DNA of 39,017 nucleotides from Lentisphaera araneosa HTCC2155 (GTDB lineage Bacteria; Verrucomicrobiota; Lentisphaeria; Lentisphaerales; Lentisphaeraceae). How positions within the stretch are numbered: the first letter of the stretch is position 1; each line of letters starts with the position of its first letter. A program made the position numbers and the translations under genes. The DNA lies in the NCBI GenBank assembly GCA_945877655.1, contig CAMCSH010000002.1, forward strand, positions 1-39,017, given 5' to 3'. Below are positions 38,001 to 39,017 of the stretch, one piece after another. The notes below the pieces were generated by a model. It saw only the letters and a list, made by a program, of their open reading frames with translations. It did not search any database and was not told where the DNA came from.

Positions 38001-38676
38001 CACGGTCGATGTGTGCTACAGCAAGCTAGCCTCTTCAGAGATCGAAGAAAGAATCAAGAAGCTCGAGTTATCCCCTGAGTGCAAGACCCTTTTGCTTCTT
38101 CGCGCCGGCCTGACCGAAGCCGCCAAAACCGAAGCCGAAGCAGCCGGCAGCGAACTCGCCGGGGTCTTGCTCGAATTGGCTAGCGACAAAATCGAAACCC
38201 TCCTCTCCAAGGCTGATTACAAGCTCGGCGGGGTCGATGCCAGCAGCCAGTACATCGGTAAGGCCAGTGTCGAAACCGGCGAGTTCGTCATCTGGATCGT
38301 CGCCGAAAACATCACCAAAGCAGGTCGGCTCCTGGCAGTCCTCGATACCAAAGGGAGCCCCCTTTTCTTCTTCGACCAGAACGGCGCTCGGCTCTTCATC
38401 ATTGAGAAGTCCTCTCCCAGTACTCATGAAAACAAGGTGGCGGTAAAATCACTGATCAAGATCCGCTACAAGGACAAGCAGATGAGCTTCGCCGACCTCT
38501 GCGGCGAAGGCAAGGCCACAGGCACCATCGGCCTACCGGAGTCGCTCAAAGGAGCTTACCTGAACCTAGGCCGCGGCTTCACCGTGCAACAGCTCTGCGG
38601 CTTCAACACCGTACCAGACGAGGCCAGCGAGAAGATGATCGAGGCCTCCCTGAAGAAGAAATGGAAGCTCCCCTGA
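35077..38676 (+). CDS. Calcineurin-like metallophosphoesterase fused via a TM helix to a large C-terminal region with a LamG/concanavalin-like domain
   Basis: DIHAN, GDVIGYGPNP, GNHD, GHTHLP; TM GLYIGAGLVGLAALAIGGMMIA; GFTFDLVVKIDE...GKWQRVVFSWNPAKKKALLCANG. Confidence 0.85.
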   Translation: MRSAIVTDIHANIQAWEAVLKDIDKMGCSEILCLGDVIGYGPNPAEVMDSAYGRLNACILGNHDAVIAGRLDKELFNDNAKMIIEWTEKQLSRDAVAYFADMPLVMECDDFLCAHAELASPGRVNYIYDTPDAVASFEAVTQPLMFVGHTHLPCYFELDPQSNLRKKPSQDFIVSPGSRFLVNAGSVGDPRDGRVAASYVIYDHDLRKVIFRQVPFDIQRFRRNLLASGLPTTPFFLRVADGQMQETQTLKDMIVSDKAVKDNSPGIARIGSQTQPQAGRKLNFAASSTSSRYQVAKEQKAAIAAPSSKKGLYIGAGLVGLAALAIGGMMIAPSGDAPTPAPIAVNNASPVKTSATAAAPATAGLVDGGKLLRVQIERTQLQTKSSGIPYVIDIKAGSGDILVRELTRDAKEFTEPSGKGTTIKIPEGLSVGTDVRLVFWHDGTNYSSSPEILISQIGGKSAPLNLDDPEKKTHQGNFLTLTKLTEVVPAGLAPVSTLSHHRSTRKFPASVAQYYEDDDTGDIQLKIQIPKEGLAEPVLKLVLQSQLKELIDGRSGIALPVLNQSSLYDQQVMVYNVDLSKLSPGSTVLTLKGKNKPRLVSATLGSRLPLANTDLRFGEVELPVIGKVQRSGSCISSTSGMEFSLPSYDLPKQGFTFDLVVKIDETESESALFSFCKELDDKITEGFRIKSTSRGLILEAPGQKSAALPLHKGKWQRVVFSWNPAKKKALLCANGIAQVLELSAIPKIPAGPLVIGAFRDDNQKTSPALKGALHHARILPGPLNQMTATALSAACPTEDLLNSGLSPNDIPAVYPPDDVAPLFTLAAASGKEPKVVAGWYPVQNSDIASWKKDIDEAPSTVTAAAEKELLAKQKALNQQASKLAGPIEALMEGRSDTALTALKSLPDSTPLKDETIKLVADEKMAVHDLMKTLLLGRTQTLSLVGDTKLDFKPTKYEPKTMTWTGKKMNGTKEVNTVDVCYSKLASSEIEERIKKLELSPECKTLLLLRAGLTEAAKTEAEAAGSELAGVLLELASDKIETLLSKADYKLGGVDASSQYIGKASVETGEFVIWIVAENITKAGRLLAVLDTKGSPLFFFDQNGARLFIIEKSSPSTHENKVAVKSLIKIRYKDKQMSFADLCGEGKATGTIGLPESLKGAYLNLGRGFTVQQLCGFNTVPDEASEKMIEASLKKKWKLP

Positions 38677-38761
38677 TGAAACCGGGCAGAATCAAGTCGG
38701 GCACCAAAATTGCCGGATTTGAAGTGCTTTCCTACCTCAAAAGACTTCAAGCTGCCCTGAG

Positions 38762-38861
38762 CCCTGGGAGCGCGCTAGCCCCCTAGCGCTGTGCTCTTTT
38801 GCTTTTGCACTTTCGCTTTCCGCGAAAGGAAGGGCGCCAGAGGGCTGGCGCGCTCCCAGGG
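38762..38861. repeat. Nested inverted repeat with three internal hairpins (cloverleaf-like)
   Basis: CCCTGGGAGC/GCTCCCAGGG closing stem; GCGCTAG-CCCC-CTAGCGC, CTTTCGC-TTTCC-GCGAAAG and GCGCCAG-AGGG-CTGGCGC hairpins. Confidence 0.9.
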
Positions 38862-38910
38862 GATGAAGCTAAAAACCGCTGTCGAACTTGTTTGAGCTCA
38901 ACTGCAGCTT

Positions 38911-39005
38911 GACCCCAAAGGGGTTTCAGATTTTAGCCCAGGGTTGAGCCGCATCGGCGACACCCTGGGTTGGAATGAGTTATGATTTTTGACCCTGAAA
39001 GGGTC
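38911..39005. repeat. Composite three-hairpin repeat
   Basis: ACCCC-AAA-GGGGT; AGCCCAGGGT...ACCCTGGGTT enclosing GCCG-CAT-CGGC; GACCCT-GAA-AGGGTC. Confidence 0.85.
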
Positions 39006-39017
39006 GCGGAAAGTCCT

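Overview
A 39 kb bacterial chromosomal window with high GC and dense coding, and no phage, CRISPR or rRNA. Gene content and repeat style suggest a PVC-type or similar environmental Gram-negative, but taxonomy is inference only. Main content: (i) a minus-strand sugar-acid operon (Gfo/Idh oxidoreductase, UxuB-type SDR, GntK, MFS transporter, LarA-like nickel epimerase/racemase candidate), interrupted by short-unit inverted repeats and a GxxExxY gene; (ii) a zinc-ribbon/pseudokinase/TM/beta-helix protein; (iii) a ModF-like double ABC ATPase; (iv) two identical tandem tRNA-Arg(ACG) genes; (v) four tandem Pal/OmpA lipoproteins; (vi) an M60-like metallopeptidase; (vii) a GlpG-like rhomboid that appears to lack its catalytic residues; (viii) a TauE/SafE, histidine kinase and NtrC-type regulator cluster; (ix) class I RNR nrdA/nrdB separated by a perfect 30-bp inverted repeat built from (AGGTTGAAA)x3; (x) ppc, a DUF808 gene, pdxJ, and a phosphoesterase-TM-lectin-like fusion. 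The strongest leads are: a possible fructuronate->mannonate->gluconate->6-phosphogluconate route using a LarA-like C2 epimerase; several unrelated intergenic elements that share one architecture (about three 7-9 bp units, sometimes duplicated as an inverted repeat); a cloverleaf-like nested inverted repeat with internal covariation at the 3' end; and Pal paralogs with nearly identical ends but completely different linkers. All homology calls were made by eye, without database searches.
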